Below, one piece after another: positions 18,308-28,184 of a stretch of DNA of 64,000 bases. The stretch lies in contig CAJQIZ010000031.1 in assembly GCA_905478555.1 (NCBI GenBank), positions 1 through 64,000 of the forward strand, written 5' to 3'. Position 1 is the stretch's first letter. Each line of letters begins with the position of its first letter. A model generated the notes under the pieces. It had not been told where the DNA came from, did not search any database, and saw nothing but the letters and a program-made list of their open reading frames with translations. The stretch is from an uncultured Flavobacteriales bacterium. Its GTDB lineage: Bacteria; Bacteroidota; Bacteroidia; Flavobacteriales; BACL11. The translations under genes and the position numbers were made by a program.

Positions 18308-19468
18308 ATGAGAAAACTAATTATTTTATTTTTTTGTATTCCGCAATTTATCTTTTCACAGAGCCATAACTGCAGAACACAAGATAGAATCAACTCCGAC
18401 TTTCCTTCTTGGGAAGAAAGAAAAATGATGCAAATAATAAGAGATAACATCTCCAATATAAGCACTGAAAAACTACAAGACACTTTACTTATCATCCCAA
18501 CAGTAGTCCATATTATTCATTATAATGGAAATGGGGATATTTCCGATTTGCAAGTAGAAGATGGCATAAGAGTTATTAATGAAGATTTCAGGAGAATGAA
18601 TGCAGATACTATAAATGGAAATCCTGATTTTTTTCCTTTTACTGCTGATTGTAAAATAGAGTTTCGTTTGGCTCAGATAGACCCAAATGGAAGTCCCACA
18701 ACAGGAATTACAAGAACCGATACTAATATTATTCCTCATCCTGAACCTACAGATGCAAATTTTAACAATGTAAAATATGCCATTAATTGGCCTTCCCATA
18801 TGTACTTTAATATTTGGCTAACCAGACATATTTATGCTGGGACAAATGGATATGCTCAATATCCAGGAACTGTTTTTACCTATGGTGGGCCATGGGAAAC
18901 TTACGGAGCAGTAATCCGGTCTAACCAATGGGGAACAATTGAAGCTGCCGCCTCTGATGGCAGAACTGCTACGCACGAATTGGGACATTGTTTGGGATTG
19001 TACCATACCTTTTTGAGCTATTCTGCAACATGCGGATCAGATTGCGATACTACTGGAGATGAAGTTTGCGATACTCCTCCAACACTTCCATCTAACGGAT
19101 GTACTACAGCAAACCAGTGTTCCAACGACATGATGGGACCTTCTCCGTTTACACAAGATATGACAGATCAATTGGAAAATTACATGAGTTACAATTCATG
19201 TCAGAATATGTTTTCGGTGGGACAAAAAAATAGGATGAGAGGATTTCTCACTGCTTTAGACACGCTTAATGGATTGTATTTGAACGACAACCTTATTGCG
19301 ACTGGACTGAAACAAACCACCGCTATTACTGAATTAGAAAACAATGAAAACAGGAAACTCCTAAAAATAATAGATGTTTTGGGTAGAGAAACAAAACCCA
19401 AAACAAATACACGCCTATTTTATATTTACGAAAACGGAATTGTAGAAAAGAAAATTATCATAGAATAA
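18308..19468 (+). CDS. M43 (cytophagalysin-like) secreted zinc metalloprotease with T9SS tail
   Basis: 386 residues: signal peptide MRKLIILFFCIPQFIFSQS, a pappalysin-family domain with zinc site HELGHCLGLYH (residues about 224-234), the Cys-rich CGSDCDTTGDEVCDTPP segment and the Met-turn in NYMSYNSC. The C-terminal about 45 residues (KLLKIIDVLGRETKPK to VEKKIIIE) are a type A type IX secretion sorting domain, so the enzyme crosses the outer membrane and is attached or released. It digests extracellular peptides or proteins. Its stop overlaps the start of the DUF6122 gene by one base. Confidence 0.92.
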   Translation: MRKLIILFFCIPQFIFSQSHNCRTQDRINSDFPSWEERKMMQIIRDNISNISTEKLQDTLLIIPTVVHIIHYNGNGDISDLQVEDGIRVINEDFRRMNADTINGNPDFFPFTADCKIEFRLAQIDPNGSPTTGITRTDTNIIPHPEPTDANFNNVKYAINWPSHMYFNIWLTRHIYAGTNGYAQYPGTVFTYGGPWETYGAVIRSNQWGTIEAAASDGRTATHELGHCLGLYHTFLSYSATCGSDCDTTGDEVCDTPPTLPSNGCTTANQCSNDMMGPSPFTQDMTDQLENYMSYNSCQNMFSVGQKNRMRGFLTALDTLNGLYLNDNLIATGLKQTTAITELENNENRKLLKIIDVLGRETKPKTNTRLFYIYENGIVEKKIIIE

Positions 19469-19788
19469 TGCAACAATTCGTTCTTCACTACGGGCTTCAT
19501 TTTTTATTTCCCTCTTTAATTGCTTTGGTTTTCTTCAGAAACGAATGGAAGAAATCCTACCTCATCATGATTGCTACTATGATAGTAGATTTGGACCACC
19601 TTTTAGCAAACCCCATCTTTGACCCTAACAGATGTAGTATAAACTTTCACCCCTTACACAGCTATTACGCAATAGGAATTTATTGTATTATGCTTGCATT
19701 CCCTAAACTAAGAATAGTTGCAATTGGCCTATTATTACATATGATTACTGATTATCTAGATTGTAATTTTCATTTACTCCATCTTTAA
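19468..19788 (+). CDS. DUF6122 family membrane protein
   Basis: 106 residues with three or four hydrophobic segments. Conserved His and Asp residues lie at membrane edges: LHYGLHFLFPS, VDLDHLLANPIFDPNRC, FHPLHSYYA and LHMITDYLDC. This pattern matches the Bacteroidota DUF6122 family, which resembles the LexA-binding/YdjM-like metal-dependent membrane hydrolases. The function is not known. Start ATG overlaps the protease stop, so the two are probably co-translated. Confidence 0.75.
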   Translation: MQQFVLHYGLHFLFPSLIALVFFRNEWKKSYLIMIATMIVDLDHLLANPIFDPNRCSINFHPLHSYYAIGIYCIMLAFPKLRIVAIGLLLHMITDYLDCNFHLLHL

Positions 19789-19854
19789 TTTATCCATTTA
19801 AATTCAGAATAAATATCTAGTATACCACTTTTACATCTATTACTTTCTTTTTAG

Positions 19855-19862
19855 TATTTTTG
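19855..19862 (+). promoter_or_regulatory. -7 promoter element of the paaG-like operon
   Basis: TATTTTTG matches TAnnTTTG, 21 bases before ATG 19884. A TTG at 19860 that would extend the gene lies inside this element, which supports the ATG as start. Confidence 0.5.
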
Positions 19863-19883
19863 TATCTTAAATTTTTATTAAAA

Positions 19884-20654
19884 ATGATAAAATACGAACT
19901 TATTGAAGGAGTAGGTAAAATCACCTTAAACCGAGCAGAAAAATACCATTCCTTTGTAAGAGACATGGCCTTTCAATTGCAAGATGTACTAGATAGATGT
20001 AAAGAAGATGAAAACGTAAGAGCAATTTTAATTACTGCAGAAGGAAAGGCATTTTGTGCAGGGCAAGACTTAGGAGAAGCTACTGACCCAAATGGTCCAG
20101 AATTAACTCAGATTGTACAAGAACACTATAATCCAATAATCAGAAAAATCAGAAATATAAAGAAACCAGTTGTAGCAGCAGTAAATGGAGTTGCTGCAGG
20201 TGCAGGTGCTTCCATTGCTATTTGTTGTGACATTGTTGTATCTACCGAAAGTGCGTCTTTCATTCAAGCTTTTAGTAAAATAGGTCTGATTCCAGATAGT
20301 GCGGGAACCTTCTTTCTACCAAGACTCGTAGGAATGCAAAAAGCAACTGCACTTATGATGACTGCAGAATCAGTTTCCGCAAAAGATGCAGAGGAGATGG
20401 GAATGATTTACAAAGTATTTCCGGACGATAAGTTTGTAGAAGAAAGTTGGAAATTAGTAAGTAAACTGGCTAAGATGCCAACTAAAGGATTAGGTCTTAC
20501 CAAACAATTATTAAATGCTTCTTACTCTAATAATTTAGAAGAACAACTTGAAATGGAAGATAAATGCCAAACTATTGCAGGAAATTCCTCTGACTTTAAA
20601 GAAGGAGTAAACGCATTTTTAGAAAAGAGAAAAGCAAATTTTAAAGGAGAATAA
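19884..20654 (+). CDS. paaG: Enoyl-CoA hydratase/isomerase, PaaG-like
   Basis: 256-residue crotonase. Oxyanion-hole motifs AFCAGQDLGEAT and the GAGASIAICCDIV turn are intact. AFSKIGLIPDSAGTFFLPRL with Asp in place of the hydratase Glu is typical of PaaG, the isomerase that converts ring-epoxide phenylacetyl-CoA to the oxepin. The thiolase that follows one base later fits the lower phenylacetate pathway. No other paa gene is in the window, so general beta-oxidation use cannot be ruled out. Confidence 0.75.
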   Translation: MIKYELIEGVGKITLNRAEKYHSFVRDMAFQLQDVLDRCKEDENVRAILITAEGKAFCAGQDLGEATDPNGPELTQIVQEHYNPIIRKIRNIKKPVVAAVNGVAAGAGASIAICCDIVVSTESASFIQAFSKIGLIPDSAGTFFLPRLVGMQKATALMMTAESVSAKDAEEMGMIYKVFPDDKFVEESWKLVSKLAKMPTKGLGLTKQLLNASYSNNLEEQLEMEDKCQTIAGNSSDFKEGVNAFLEKRKANFKGE

Positions 20655-20655
20655 A

Positions 20656-21858
20656 ATGACATATATTATTGATGCAGTACGAACTCCGATAGGGAATTTT
20701 GGAGGGACACTAAAAGATGTAAGAACAGATGATTTGGGAGCTATCCCAATTAAAGAATTGGTGAAAAGAACAGGAATTAACTCCAATAAAATTGATGATG
20801 TAATATTAGGTTGCGCTAATCAAGCAGGAGAAGACAACAGAAATGTGGCTCGTATGTCCTTACTATTAGCAGGCTTACCATTTACAGTTCCTGGAGAAAC
20901 AGTAAATAGATTATGTGCTTCTGGGATGTCGGCTGTAATACATGCACATAGAGCTATTTGTGCTGGAGATGGAGATCTATTTATTGCTGGTGGAGTAGAA
21001 AACATGACAAGAGGACCATGGGTAATCTCTAAAGTTTCTAAGCCGTTTGGACGAGATGCACAAATGCATGATTCCTCTTTTGGATGGAGATTTGTGAACA
21101 AAAAGATGACAGCATTATATGGAGTGGATGGAATGGGAAATACGGCAGAAAACTTAGCAGAAAAATATAATATTTCCCGTGAAGACCAAGATTTATTTGC
21201 TTTCAATTCCCAAATGAAAGCTGCAAAAGCACAAAGTACAGGTAGATTTAAAGAAGAAATAGTAGAAGTAGAAATTCTACAAAGAAAGAAAGATCCAATC
21301 GTATTTAGTAAAGATGAATTTATCAGATCAAATACTACTACTGAAATATTAGGAAAATTAAGAGCTGCATTTAAAAAAGAAGGAGGAGGAACAGTTACTG
21401 CAGGAAATGCTTCAGGATTAAATGATGGAGCAGCCGCTATGTTATTAGCTTCTGAAAAAGGGATGAAAGAAAATAACCTCACTCCTCTTGCTAAAATTGT
21501 AAGCTCTGCAGTTGTAGGTGTTGAACCTAGAATAATGGGAATTGGTCCTGTAATGGCATCCAAAAAAGCCCTTGAAAAAGCAGGATTAACAATGAAAGAC
21601 ATGGATATAATTGAATTAAATGAGGCTTTTTCTGCTCAGGCACTAGCTTGTATTCGTGAGTGGGGACTTAAAGATAATGACCCAAGAATAAACCCAAATG
21701 GTGGAGCAATTGCCTTAGGACACCCACTAGCAGTAAGCGGTACAAGAATTTTACACACTGCTGCTATCGAATTGAAAAAACAAAATAAAAAGTATGCTTT
21801 AATCACTATGTGTATCGGCGTTGGACAAGGATATGCAACTATTATAGAAAAAATTTAA
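20656..21858 (+). CDS. Thiolase, 3-oxoadipyl-CoA type (PaaJ/PcaF-like)
   Basis: 400-residue degradative thiolase. The nucleophilic Cys is in NRLCASGM, the His in GHPLAVSGTRI, and the second Cys in MCIGVGQG. GPVMASKKALEKAGL and ELNEAFSAQALAC are the usual conserved blocks. The start TYIIDAVRTPIGNFGGTLKDV closely resembles PaaJ/PcaF proteins, which cleave 3-oxoadipyl-CoA to succinyl-CoA and acetyl-CoA. It is in an operon with the PaaG-like gene and upstream of the M23 peptidase by two bases. Confidence 0.85.
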   Translation: MTYIIDAVRTPIGNFGGTLKDVRTDDLGAIPIKELVKRTGINSNKIDDVILGCANQAGEDNRNVARMSLLLAGLPFTVPGETVNRLCASGMSAVIHAHRAICAGDGDLFIAGGVENMTRGPWVISKVSKPFGRDAQMHDSSFGWRFVNKKMTALYGVDGMGNTAENLAEKYNISREDQDLFAFNSQMKAAKAQSTGRFKEEIVEVEILQRKKDPIVFSKDEFIRSNTTTEILGKLRAAFKKEGGGTVTAGNASGLNDGAAAMLLASEKGMKENNLTPLAKIVSSAVVGVEPRIMGIGPVMASKKALEKAGLTMKDMDIIELNEAFSAQALACIREWGLKDNDPRINPNGGAIALGHPLAVSGTRILHTAAIELKKQNKKYALITMCIGVGQGYATIIEKI

Positions 21859-21860
21859 AA

Positions 21861-22766
21861 ATGAAAAATATAATCCTATTCATCCACTTAATATCATTAA
21901 CTTCTTTATTTTCTCAGAATGTAGAAATGGTATTTTCGAAAGATATATTCATTTCAGAAGACCTATCTGGTACCATAAAATTATTTGATAATGGAGTACC
22001 CACATTCACTCCATTTGATAAAGAAATTACAGATAATCACTTTAATGAAATAAAATCGCAATTCATTTCAGATACAATGAAGATTTTTTCAGAATACTGG
22101 AGTAATTCAAGAATATATCCATATAAAAACATAGACTTATCCGTTATGAAAGATACTCTAACCTTTCATTTCAACTCAGATAACTTCTACTGCACCCCTA
22201 CAAGTCATCTTTATTCTGCTTTCGGACCTAGAAGAGGGAGACAACATAAAGGAATTGACACAGACTTAAATACTGGAGATACACTCCGTTCAGTTTTTGA
22301 TGGAAAAGTAAGATATGCTGAATATGTTTCCGGATTTGGAAATCTTGTTATTGTTAGACATTTTAACGGATTAGAAACTTATTACGCTCACCAAAGTAAA
22401 ATAATAGTAAAAATAAATGAAATGGTAAAAGCGGGGGACGTTTTAGGATTAGGAGGAGAAACAGGAAATGCATTAGGTCCACATTTACATTTTGAAATAC
22501 GATACATGGACAATGCTTTTAATCCAGAAAAAGTAATTGACTTAAAAAATAGATGCCTTAAAATCAACGAATTAATATTAACAAAGGAAGATTTTGCATG
22601 GAAGAAACAATGGAGAGAAAGTAAGTATCATAAAGTTAAATCTGGAGACACCCTTGGTCATATTTCAACAAAGTATAACACTTCAATAAAGAAAATTCTT
22701 AAAATTAATAAATCTCTTAAATCCTCTTCTATACTCCAGATTGGACAAAAAATAAGGGTAAGGTAA
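21861..22766 (+). CDS. Secreted M23 peptidase with C-terminal LysM domain
   Basis: 301 residues from ATG 21861: signal peptide (MKNIILFIHLISLTSLFSQ), a lysostaphin-type M23 domain at about 100-215 with HKGIDTD (zinc His and Asp), ETYYAHQSKI and GPHLHFEIR, then a LysM repeat at about 255-301 (YHKVKSGDTLGHISTKYNTS to LQIGQKIRV). It cuts peptidoglycan cross-links in the periplasm, with LysM holding it to glycan strands. The ATG lies two bases after the thiolase stop, so it may be read through from the paa-like pair although the functions are unrelated. Confidence 0.9.
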   Translation: MKNIILFIHLISLTSLFSQNVEMVFSKDIFISEDLSGTIKLFDNGVPTFTPFDKEITDNHFNEIKSQFISDTMKIFSEYWSNSRIYPYKNIDLSVMKDTLTFHFNSDNFYCTPTSHLYSAFGPRRGRQHKGIDTDLNTGDTLRSVFDGKVRYAEYVSGFGNLVIVRHFNGLETYYAHQSKIIVKINEMVKAGDVLGLGGETGNALGPHLHFEIRYMDNAFNPEKVIDLKNRCLKINELILTKEDFAWKKQWRESKYHKVKSGDTLGHISTKYNTSIKKILKINKSLKSSSILQIGQKIRVR

Positions 22767-22771
22767 TTTTA

Positions 22772-23989
22772 TTAATTTTTGATAATCAGCATCTGATTCT
22801 GATCAGAAGCATCTCTCCAATGATAACCTAAAGAGAAAGGGAGATCAATAGAACCTTTTCTATATTCTCTTTCCAGATCTTTTTGATATAAGATATCATA
22901 ATTTTTATCAAAATCAGCAATTGGTTTAACATAGGAACCATAGCATTTCACCGTCCAGTTTTCATTATTAACATGTTTAAATGGTAAACCTGTATCATCT
23001 TGAAAAATTGTTAAACTTTTGTTTAGTACAATCTCTCTAATCTTCTGAAAAGATTTATAATGCATTAAATATGAAGCTGACTTTACAAAAGTATTACAAC
23101 CTCTCATATTATTTAAAAAAATAAGTAATTCTGGGTTCTCCTCTTCAAATCCATCATCAGAGATATCACAACTAAAGTAAGTTAATTTTTTAACTATTTT
23201 TTCTCCTTTCTTAACAAAATGAAACCTAACACCATCTAACCCTTTTTCTTTCAGTTTAACTTCTACTTCTCCATCTTTATTAATTGTCACTCTTTCCATT
23301 TTCACAATCTGATGTTCTGTTCTAGATAAAAACCAATACAATGAAGTTAAAACACCTGATATTTTTTCTTCTTTCTTGATATCTAACTTCATATGTTTTG
23401 TAATGAAATAACTTCTTAAATAAATATCTCTTAAAAAGTTATTTGTATTCTCAAGATACCTTCTTGTTGAACCGGAACTAATCTCCTCCCAATAAGGCAT
23501 CTTACCAACATCTTCTAAAGCAAGTAATATATACTCATTTGAATTTGGATACAGATAATTTACATGAAGAAAATCTGGACCTGAAAAAGGATAAAAAACT
23601 AATGAAGTATCTGTATCGGATCCAATAAAAGAGGATGAACTCCAATTATTCATTTTATCTAATCTTCTATATTTAATTTTATCAAAATCTTCATTAATAT
23701 CATCACTAAACTCATTCCAAAATTTCTCATCTACAGATAGAATTGTATCAAAATAAGATTTATTTTTTCCTGAAATAAAATCAGCAAGATTTGTTTGATA
23801 GATATCAATTTCAACATCTTTTACTTCTTCAATAACTGATACTTGGTAAAAACTAGAATCAATAATTGATGTATCTTTCTCTATTACTTGTGAAGAAATA
23901 GATTTATTTATCTTTGATTCTGAAACATTACAAGATGGAAAAGAAAATGTTGAATGAAATAAAACTACTGCAATTAACTTATAATTCAT
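22772..23989 (-). CDS. Putative lipoprotein of unknown function
   Basis: 405 residues. The N-terminus MNYKLIAVVLFHSTFSFPSC is a signal peptide with a possible lipobox ending in Cys20, followed by a Ser/Lys/Ile linker. The remainder is charged and rich in aromatic residues (for example GYHWRDASDQNQMLI near the end); I recognise no family. It is convergent with the M23 gene (5 bases between the stops) and divergent from the SPOR/L,D-transpeptidase-like lipoprotein, with 37 bases between start codons, so a shared promoter region and a cell-envelope role are plausible. Confidence 0.6.
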   Translation of the reverse strand: MNYKLIAVVLFHSTFSFPSCNVSESKINKSISSQVIEKDTSIIDSSFYQVSVIEEVKDVEIDIYQTNLADFISGKNKSYFDTILSVDEKFWNEFSDDINEDFDKIKYRRLDKMNNWSSSSFIGSDTDTSLVFYPFSGPDFLHVNYLYPNSNEYILLALEDVGKMPYWEEISSGSTRRYLENTNNFLRDIYLRSYFITKHMKLDIKKEEKISGVLTSLYWFLSRTEHQIVKMERVTINKDGEVEVKLKEKGLDGVRFHFVKKGEKIVKKLTYFSCDISDDGFEEENPELLIFLNNMRGCNTFVKSASYLMHYKSFQKIREIVLNKSLTIFQDDTGLPFKHVNNENWTVKCYGSYVKPIADFDKNYDILYQKDLEREYRKGSIDLPFSLGYHWRDASDQNQMLIIKN

Positions 23990-24026
23990 GATTTTTTAAT
24001 AAATTTACACAAACATACAAAAAAAA

Positions 24027-25880
24027 ATGATTAGAAACATATTCAAGGTCTTGATACTAACCATACTATTGTTTTCATGCAAGACTTCATATGACGAAGG
24101 ATACTCTTTACAATGTAATAAGAATCAAATACAAGAAGAAACAGAAGAAATTCTAAGAAAAAAACAAGAATATATAGATTCATGCTATCAATCTGTAATT
24201 TCACTAAACACAATAGATAATTACACATCATTTCTTAAAGTATTCCCAATAGATATTTATTCAGAAGAAATAAAGAATAAAAGGAGGAAATTATTTTTAC
24301 AAAAAGAACAAGTTGAAGAATCTCAATTTAATATTGAGAAAATAATAAAAGAAAATCCTTGTTATATTCCTATCTACAAAAATATTGACTACTTAAGAAA
24401 TAAGAATATAGAATTAGAGAATCTCTACAATTCAGTTCTTGACTCCATGAATCCATATAGAAATAGATTTATAGTTGGAGATTTAAATACTTTAAACAAA
24501 GATGGAGAATCTAAAGGAATAAAGGAAAAATTCTTTAACATTAATGAAGGATGGGAATTTAAAGAATTATTCGAATTTGCAATAACAAATAATATACCAA
24601 CAGATTCCATTTCAATTATTGATCCAACAAAAATAAAAACTATTATTCCTAATTTAAAGGAGCAAAAGAAAATAAAAAAACAACTATTACTTTACAATAA
24701 CTATGTAAATAAGGTAGGAAGATACCTTGAAGATGAAATAGAAAAAGAATATAGCTCTTATGGAGGTTATAGATATACAGGTCAGAAGTTATGCTTCTGT
24801 GAAATCTCAGAGGATACTATTTTGTTAATTGCAGAACATATCACTTCCGCAAGGGGGAAAACTAGACATAGGACTAGTACAGATAGTATTACAGGGATAT
24901 CTACATATGAATATTCAGAAGCATTCCCAATTGGAGAACAAAGGAAGTATTATGCTGCACACAACAGAATCACAATTAGAAATTGGGAAACTAGCAGGAA
25001 ATATAATAAATCAGACATCTACAGAGATAGTTTATTAGGGGGAGGGAATTCAAGAGTAACATTTTTTGATGAAAAATCACAACTACCAAATTTTATGTTA
25101 ATTGACCCAGATCCAACTTATCCAGGAGCTATGAAAATGAATGGAATTCATGAGGGAAGTCTATCGAACATGAGTAGGTGCATGTTAGGAACTCCACAAA
25201 GTTTAGGTTGTTTTCGTACCACAGACTATGGTTCAAAATTTTGCAGATGGTGGATACCTAGATTTGCAAATCTATTTATTTATTTTGATGAGGAGAGATA
25301 CACAAATAGAGAATTACCTGAAAATGAAATGAATGGAATTAAACTTCCATTTGGAAATAGGAAAGAAGGCAACCTATTTAGGGTATGGGTTAACAAAAAC
25401 TATCCAAATTACGCAAAAAAAATAGACTTAGAAGAGGATGGATCATGTAGTAATTGTTTTGTACAAGCTGCATGGGAGGAATTCTATAGAGAATATCTTA
25501 AGACTAAAGAAGGAAAAAAGTTAGACTTTACACCACCACCAAAAACCATTTCTGAAAATGATGAGAAAGAAGAAATAATAGAGATATTAGAGCGAGAGAT
25601 TGTTACAAAACATGATAAAATAGATCTTACTCAATTTGACATAATAGAAGAGTATTATATTATTATTGGTTGCTTTAATGAAGTGAAAAATGCAACATCA
25701 TATGGGGAAAAATTTAGAAATAAAGGACACAATATTTCTGTGTTTTATAACATTAGTGCACAATGTCATTTTGTATCAATTGGACCCTACCAAAACAAAC
25801 AAAAATCTCTTTCTGAATTACCTTCAATCCAAAAAAATATTGATAGAGAAGCTTGGATTTACACAAAGATAGTTAAGTAA
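24027..25880 (+). CDS. Lipoprotein with L,D-transpeptidase-like site and SPOR domain
   Basis: 617 residues. MIRNIFKVLILTILLFSC is a lipoprotein signal (lipobox LFSC). Residues 30-140 are helical and Lys/Glu-rich. Residues 365-415 contain MNGIHEG (His375) and TPQSLGCFRTTDYG (Cys395, Arg397), the HxG...S-x-G-C-x-R pattern of YkuD-type L,D-transpeptidases. Residues about 545-617 (YYIIIGCFNEVKNATSYGEK to IGPYQNKQKSLSEL) look like a SPOR domain, which binds denuded glycan at division sites. I infer an outer- or inner-membrane lipoprotein that modifies peptidoglycan. The spacing to the classic YkuD core is loose, so catalysis is unproven. Confidence 0.65.
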   Translation: MIRNIFKVLILTILLFSCKTSYDEGYSLQCNKNQIQEETEEILRKKQEYIDSCYQSVISLNTIDNYTSFLKVFPIDIYSEEIKNKRRKLFLQKEQVEESQFNIEKIIKENPCYIPIYKNIDYLRNKNIELENLYNSVLDSMNPYRNRFIVGDLNTLNKDGESKGIKEKFFNINEGWEFKELFEFAITNNIPTDSISIIDPTKIKTIIPNLKEQKKIKKQLLLYNNYVNKVGRYLEDEIEKEYSSYGGYRYTGQKLCFCEISEDTILLIAEHITSARGKTRHRTSTDSITGISTYEYSEAFPIGEQRKYYAAHNRITIRNWETSRKYNKSDIYRDSLLGGGNSRVTFFDEKSQLPNFMLIDPDPTYPGAMKMNGIHEGSLSNMSRCMLGTPQSLGCFRTTDYGSKFCRWWIPRFANLFIYFDEERYTNRELPENEMNGIKLPFGNRKEGNLFRVWVNKNYPNYAKKIDLEEDGSCSNCFVQAAWEEFYREYLKTKEGKKLDFTPPPKTISENDEKEEIIEILEREIVTKHDKIDLTQFDIIEEYYIIIGCFNEVKNATSYGEKFRNKGHNISVFYNISAQCHFVSIGPYQNKQKSLSELPSIQKNIDREAWIYTKIVK

Positions 25881-25994
25881 ATAATGTGCAGTTTATAAAA
25901 TAGATGTTGGAAAATTATCTTTTTTAACATACTTTTATAGAACATTATAAGAAAAGAAATAATCAAAATTGCAGTAATGATTAATATAACATTC

Positions 25995-27299
25995 TTATTC
26001 TTTTATCCTTAAAATCCTGTACAATACGTATCCTGAGAATAAAGTAATTGAAACTCCAGCAAGAATCCAAATATCTGAAGAAACAAGATGATAAATCATC
26101 CATAGATTTATTATAGAAAATAAATATGAAATTATATTTCCGAATGGAACTTTATATATATTTAAATTCACTCCATCTTGCTCACGCCATCTTAAAATAG
26201 GCACTGCTAAGACTACTAATATAGAAAATAGTGATAAACAAACACCTATATATTTAACAATCCACTCAAAGGAAGCTGTATGTAACATGATTACTGGTAA
26301 AATCATTAATCCAATTATTGCAATATAAGGGGACTGATATCTATTACTTTTACTTAATATCTTAAGAGTATTATAATCCTTGCCTATTCTCTCTAAAACA
26401 GAAGGTCCAGCAATCATCATTGAACTTAATGAAGCCACTAAAGCAACTCCAAATAAAAGAGAAAGTATAGGGGCATATTTTGGAAACACCGATTCTAGTA
26501 AGATATTACCTATATCTACTTTTCCTTCTAATTCAGTTAGTTCAACAGAATATAAGAATGCCGTATTTAATAACAAGTATACAACACTAACAACTAACGT
26601 TCCCACTATAAGTGAATAAGGAATGTTTCGTACTGGATCTTCAATTTTAGACGCAAAATATACTGAAGCATTCCAACCAGAAAAAGAGAAACATACATAA
26701 ACTAAAGAAATTGCGAACTCTGAACTGAAAATTAGATCCCAATCGTTATATCCATTCTTCAATGGGTTAAACACAATAGTTGATGGATTGAAGTCAGAAA
26801 AAAACACCATTAAAAACGGAGAAAGAATCAAAGCAGAAATTAATACTATCTTAAGCCTTGTTATTGCATTTTGGAATAAAGAACCACTTTTAATTCCTAA
26901 AAGATGAATACAACCTACTATAATAATAATTAGCGTAGCTATCCATGATTCTGATAATTGGATGAATTTTGTTGTATATGATCCTATAGCTAATGCAACA
27001 GCTGCAATTGGAGCAGAGAAACCAACTATAAAACTTACCCATCCAGCTGTAAAGCCTAAACCATTAGAATATATCTTTGAAAGATAGTTATACTCTCCTC
27101 CTGAACCAGGGATTCTAGTTGAAATCTCCGCATATGCAATAGCTCCAAATAGTGAAATAAGAGCACCTACAGCCCATAACACCATTATACTAAACCATGA
27201 GGGAATACTACCAACTTGAAATCCTAGAGAAGTGAATACTCCTGTTCCAATCATATTTGCTATTACAACATTAATAGCAACATTTCTATTATATTTCAT
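25995..27299 (-). CDS. APC-superfamily amino acid permease
   Basis: 434 residues, about 12 membrane helices. The start IGTGVFTSLGFQVGSIPSWF and the block ISTRIPGSGGEYNYLSKIYS are hallmarks of the amino acid-polyamine-organocation family (the G-[TS]-G substrate loop and the GGEY motif), as in LAT/AdiC-like transporters. It imports or exchanges an amino acid at the inner membrane; specificity cannot be read. It stands alone on the minus strand. Confidence 0.88.
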   Translation of the reverse strand: MKYNRNVAINVVIANMIGTGVFTSLGFQVGSIPSWFSIMVLWAVGALISLFGAIAYAEISTRIPGSGGEYNYLSKIYSNGLGFTAGWVSFIVGFSAPIAAVALAIGSYTTKFIQLSESWIATLIIIIVGCIHLLGIKSGSLFQNAITRLKIVLISALILSPFLMVFFSDFNPSTIVFNPLKNGYNDWDLIFSSEFAISLVYVCFSFSGWNASVYFASKIEDPVRNIPYSLIVGTLVVSVVYLLLNTAFLYSVELTELEGKVDIGNILLESVFPKYAPILSLLFGVALVASLSSMMIAGPSVLERIGKDYNTLKILSKSNRYQSPYIAIIGLMILPVIMLHTASFEWIVKYIGVCLSLFSILVVLAVPILRWREQDGVNLNIYKVPFGNIISYLFSIINLWMIYHLVSSDIWILAGVSITLFSGYVLYRILRIKE

Positions 27300-27383
27300 T
27301 AAAAAAAATAAAACAGTAATTATATATACTGTTGATTAAAATTTTAGTAAGGTTTTTTCTTTTCGTTTTAAGATTTTACAATT

Positions 27384-28184
27384 TTACAAAAAAATATTTT
27401 CTTTATATACAGTGTTACCAAAAACTTTCTCAACCGCTTCTCTTCCTTCGAATCCAAGAGAAATGGAAAATTTATTTACATATAAATTAATGTGTGCGTC
27501 TACAACTTCTTTTTCCAATTCTTGTGAATGAAGTTGCACATATTCTGCAGAAGCATCTCTATTTTCAAAAGCATATTCAACAGATTTTCGGAGAACTCTC
27601 TGTATCTTCTTTTGCAAATCAATATCTAAATTTCTTTTTACTACAATTCCTCCCAAAGGGATAGGTAATTTAGTTTTTCCCTCCCAAAACTCCCCTAAAT
27701 CACTCACCTTTTCCAATCCTTTATCCTTATAGGTAAATCTATTTTCATGTATAATAAGTCCAGCATCCACCTGTTCATTTAACACATCACTTTCAATATC
27801 CGAAAAAAGTGATTCCACCTTATTTTTATATTCAGGGAAAGCAATTTCCAATAACATATTTGCTGTAGTGTACTTTCCAGGAATCGCAATCTTGCTTTTT
27901 CTAGTCAGAATAGTATTTGGTTTCTTAATTAAAAGTGGCCCACAATTTGTTCCTAATGCAGAACCGCTATCTAATAAAATATAATTCTCTACACAATGTG
28001 TAAATGCATTATAACTCAATTTTGTAACATCTAACTTGCCTTTAAATGCCCATTTATTAAGTTGTGATACATCTGCAAAAACAACTTCAAATTCTAATCC
28101 TTCAGTGTCAATTTTATGATGAACTAAAGCGTCAAAAATAAAGGTATCGTTCGGACAAGGAGAAAATCCTAAAGTTAAGTTCAT
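27384..28184 (-). CDS. mqnD: 1,4-dihydroxy-6-naphthoate synthase
   Basis: 266 residues from ATG 28184. A periplasmic-binding-protein-like fold with the MqnD signatures GFSPCPNDTFIFDAL, DVTKLSYNAF, SGSALGTNCGPLL, AGLIIHENRFTY and LPIPLGG. It turns cyclic dehypoxanthine futalosine into 1,4-dihydroxy-6-naphthoate in the futalosine menaquinone route. The ATG overlaps the mqnB stop (ATGA), giving coupled translation; the longer start at 28247 runs inside mqnB and is rejected. The partner genes mqnA, mqnC and mqnE are not in the window. Confidence 0.93.
   Translation of the reverse strand: MNLTLGFSPCPNDTFIFDALVHHKIDTEGLEFEVVFADVSQLNKWAFKGKLDVTKLSYNAFTHCVENYILLDSGSALGTNCGPLLIKKPNTILTRKSKIAIPGKYTTANMLLEIAFPEYKNKVESLFSDIESDVLNEQVDAGLIIHENRFTYKDKGLEKVSDLGEFWEGKTKLPIPLGGIVVKRNLDIDLQKKIQRVLRKSVEYAFENRDASAEYVQLHSQELEKEVVDAHINLYVNKFSISLGFEGREAVEKVFGNTVYKENIFL

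Noticed and set aside
20820-21602. A 260-residue minus-strand ORF inside the thiolase gene
   Set aside because: It is an antisense shadow; the plus-strand thiolase has all family motifs.
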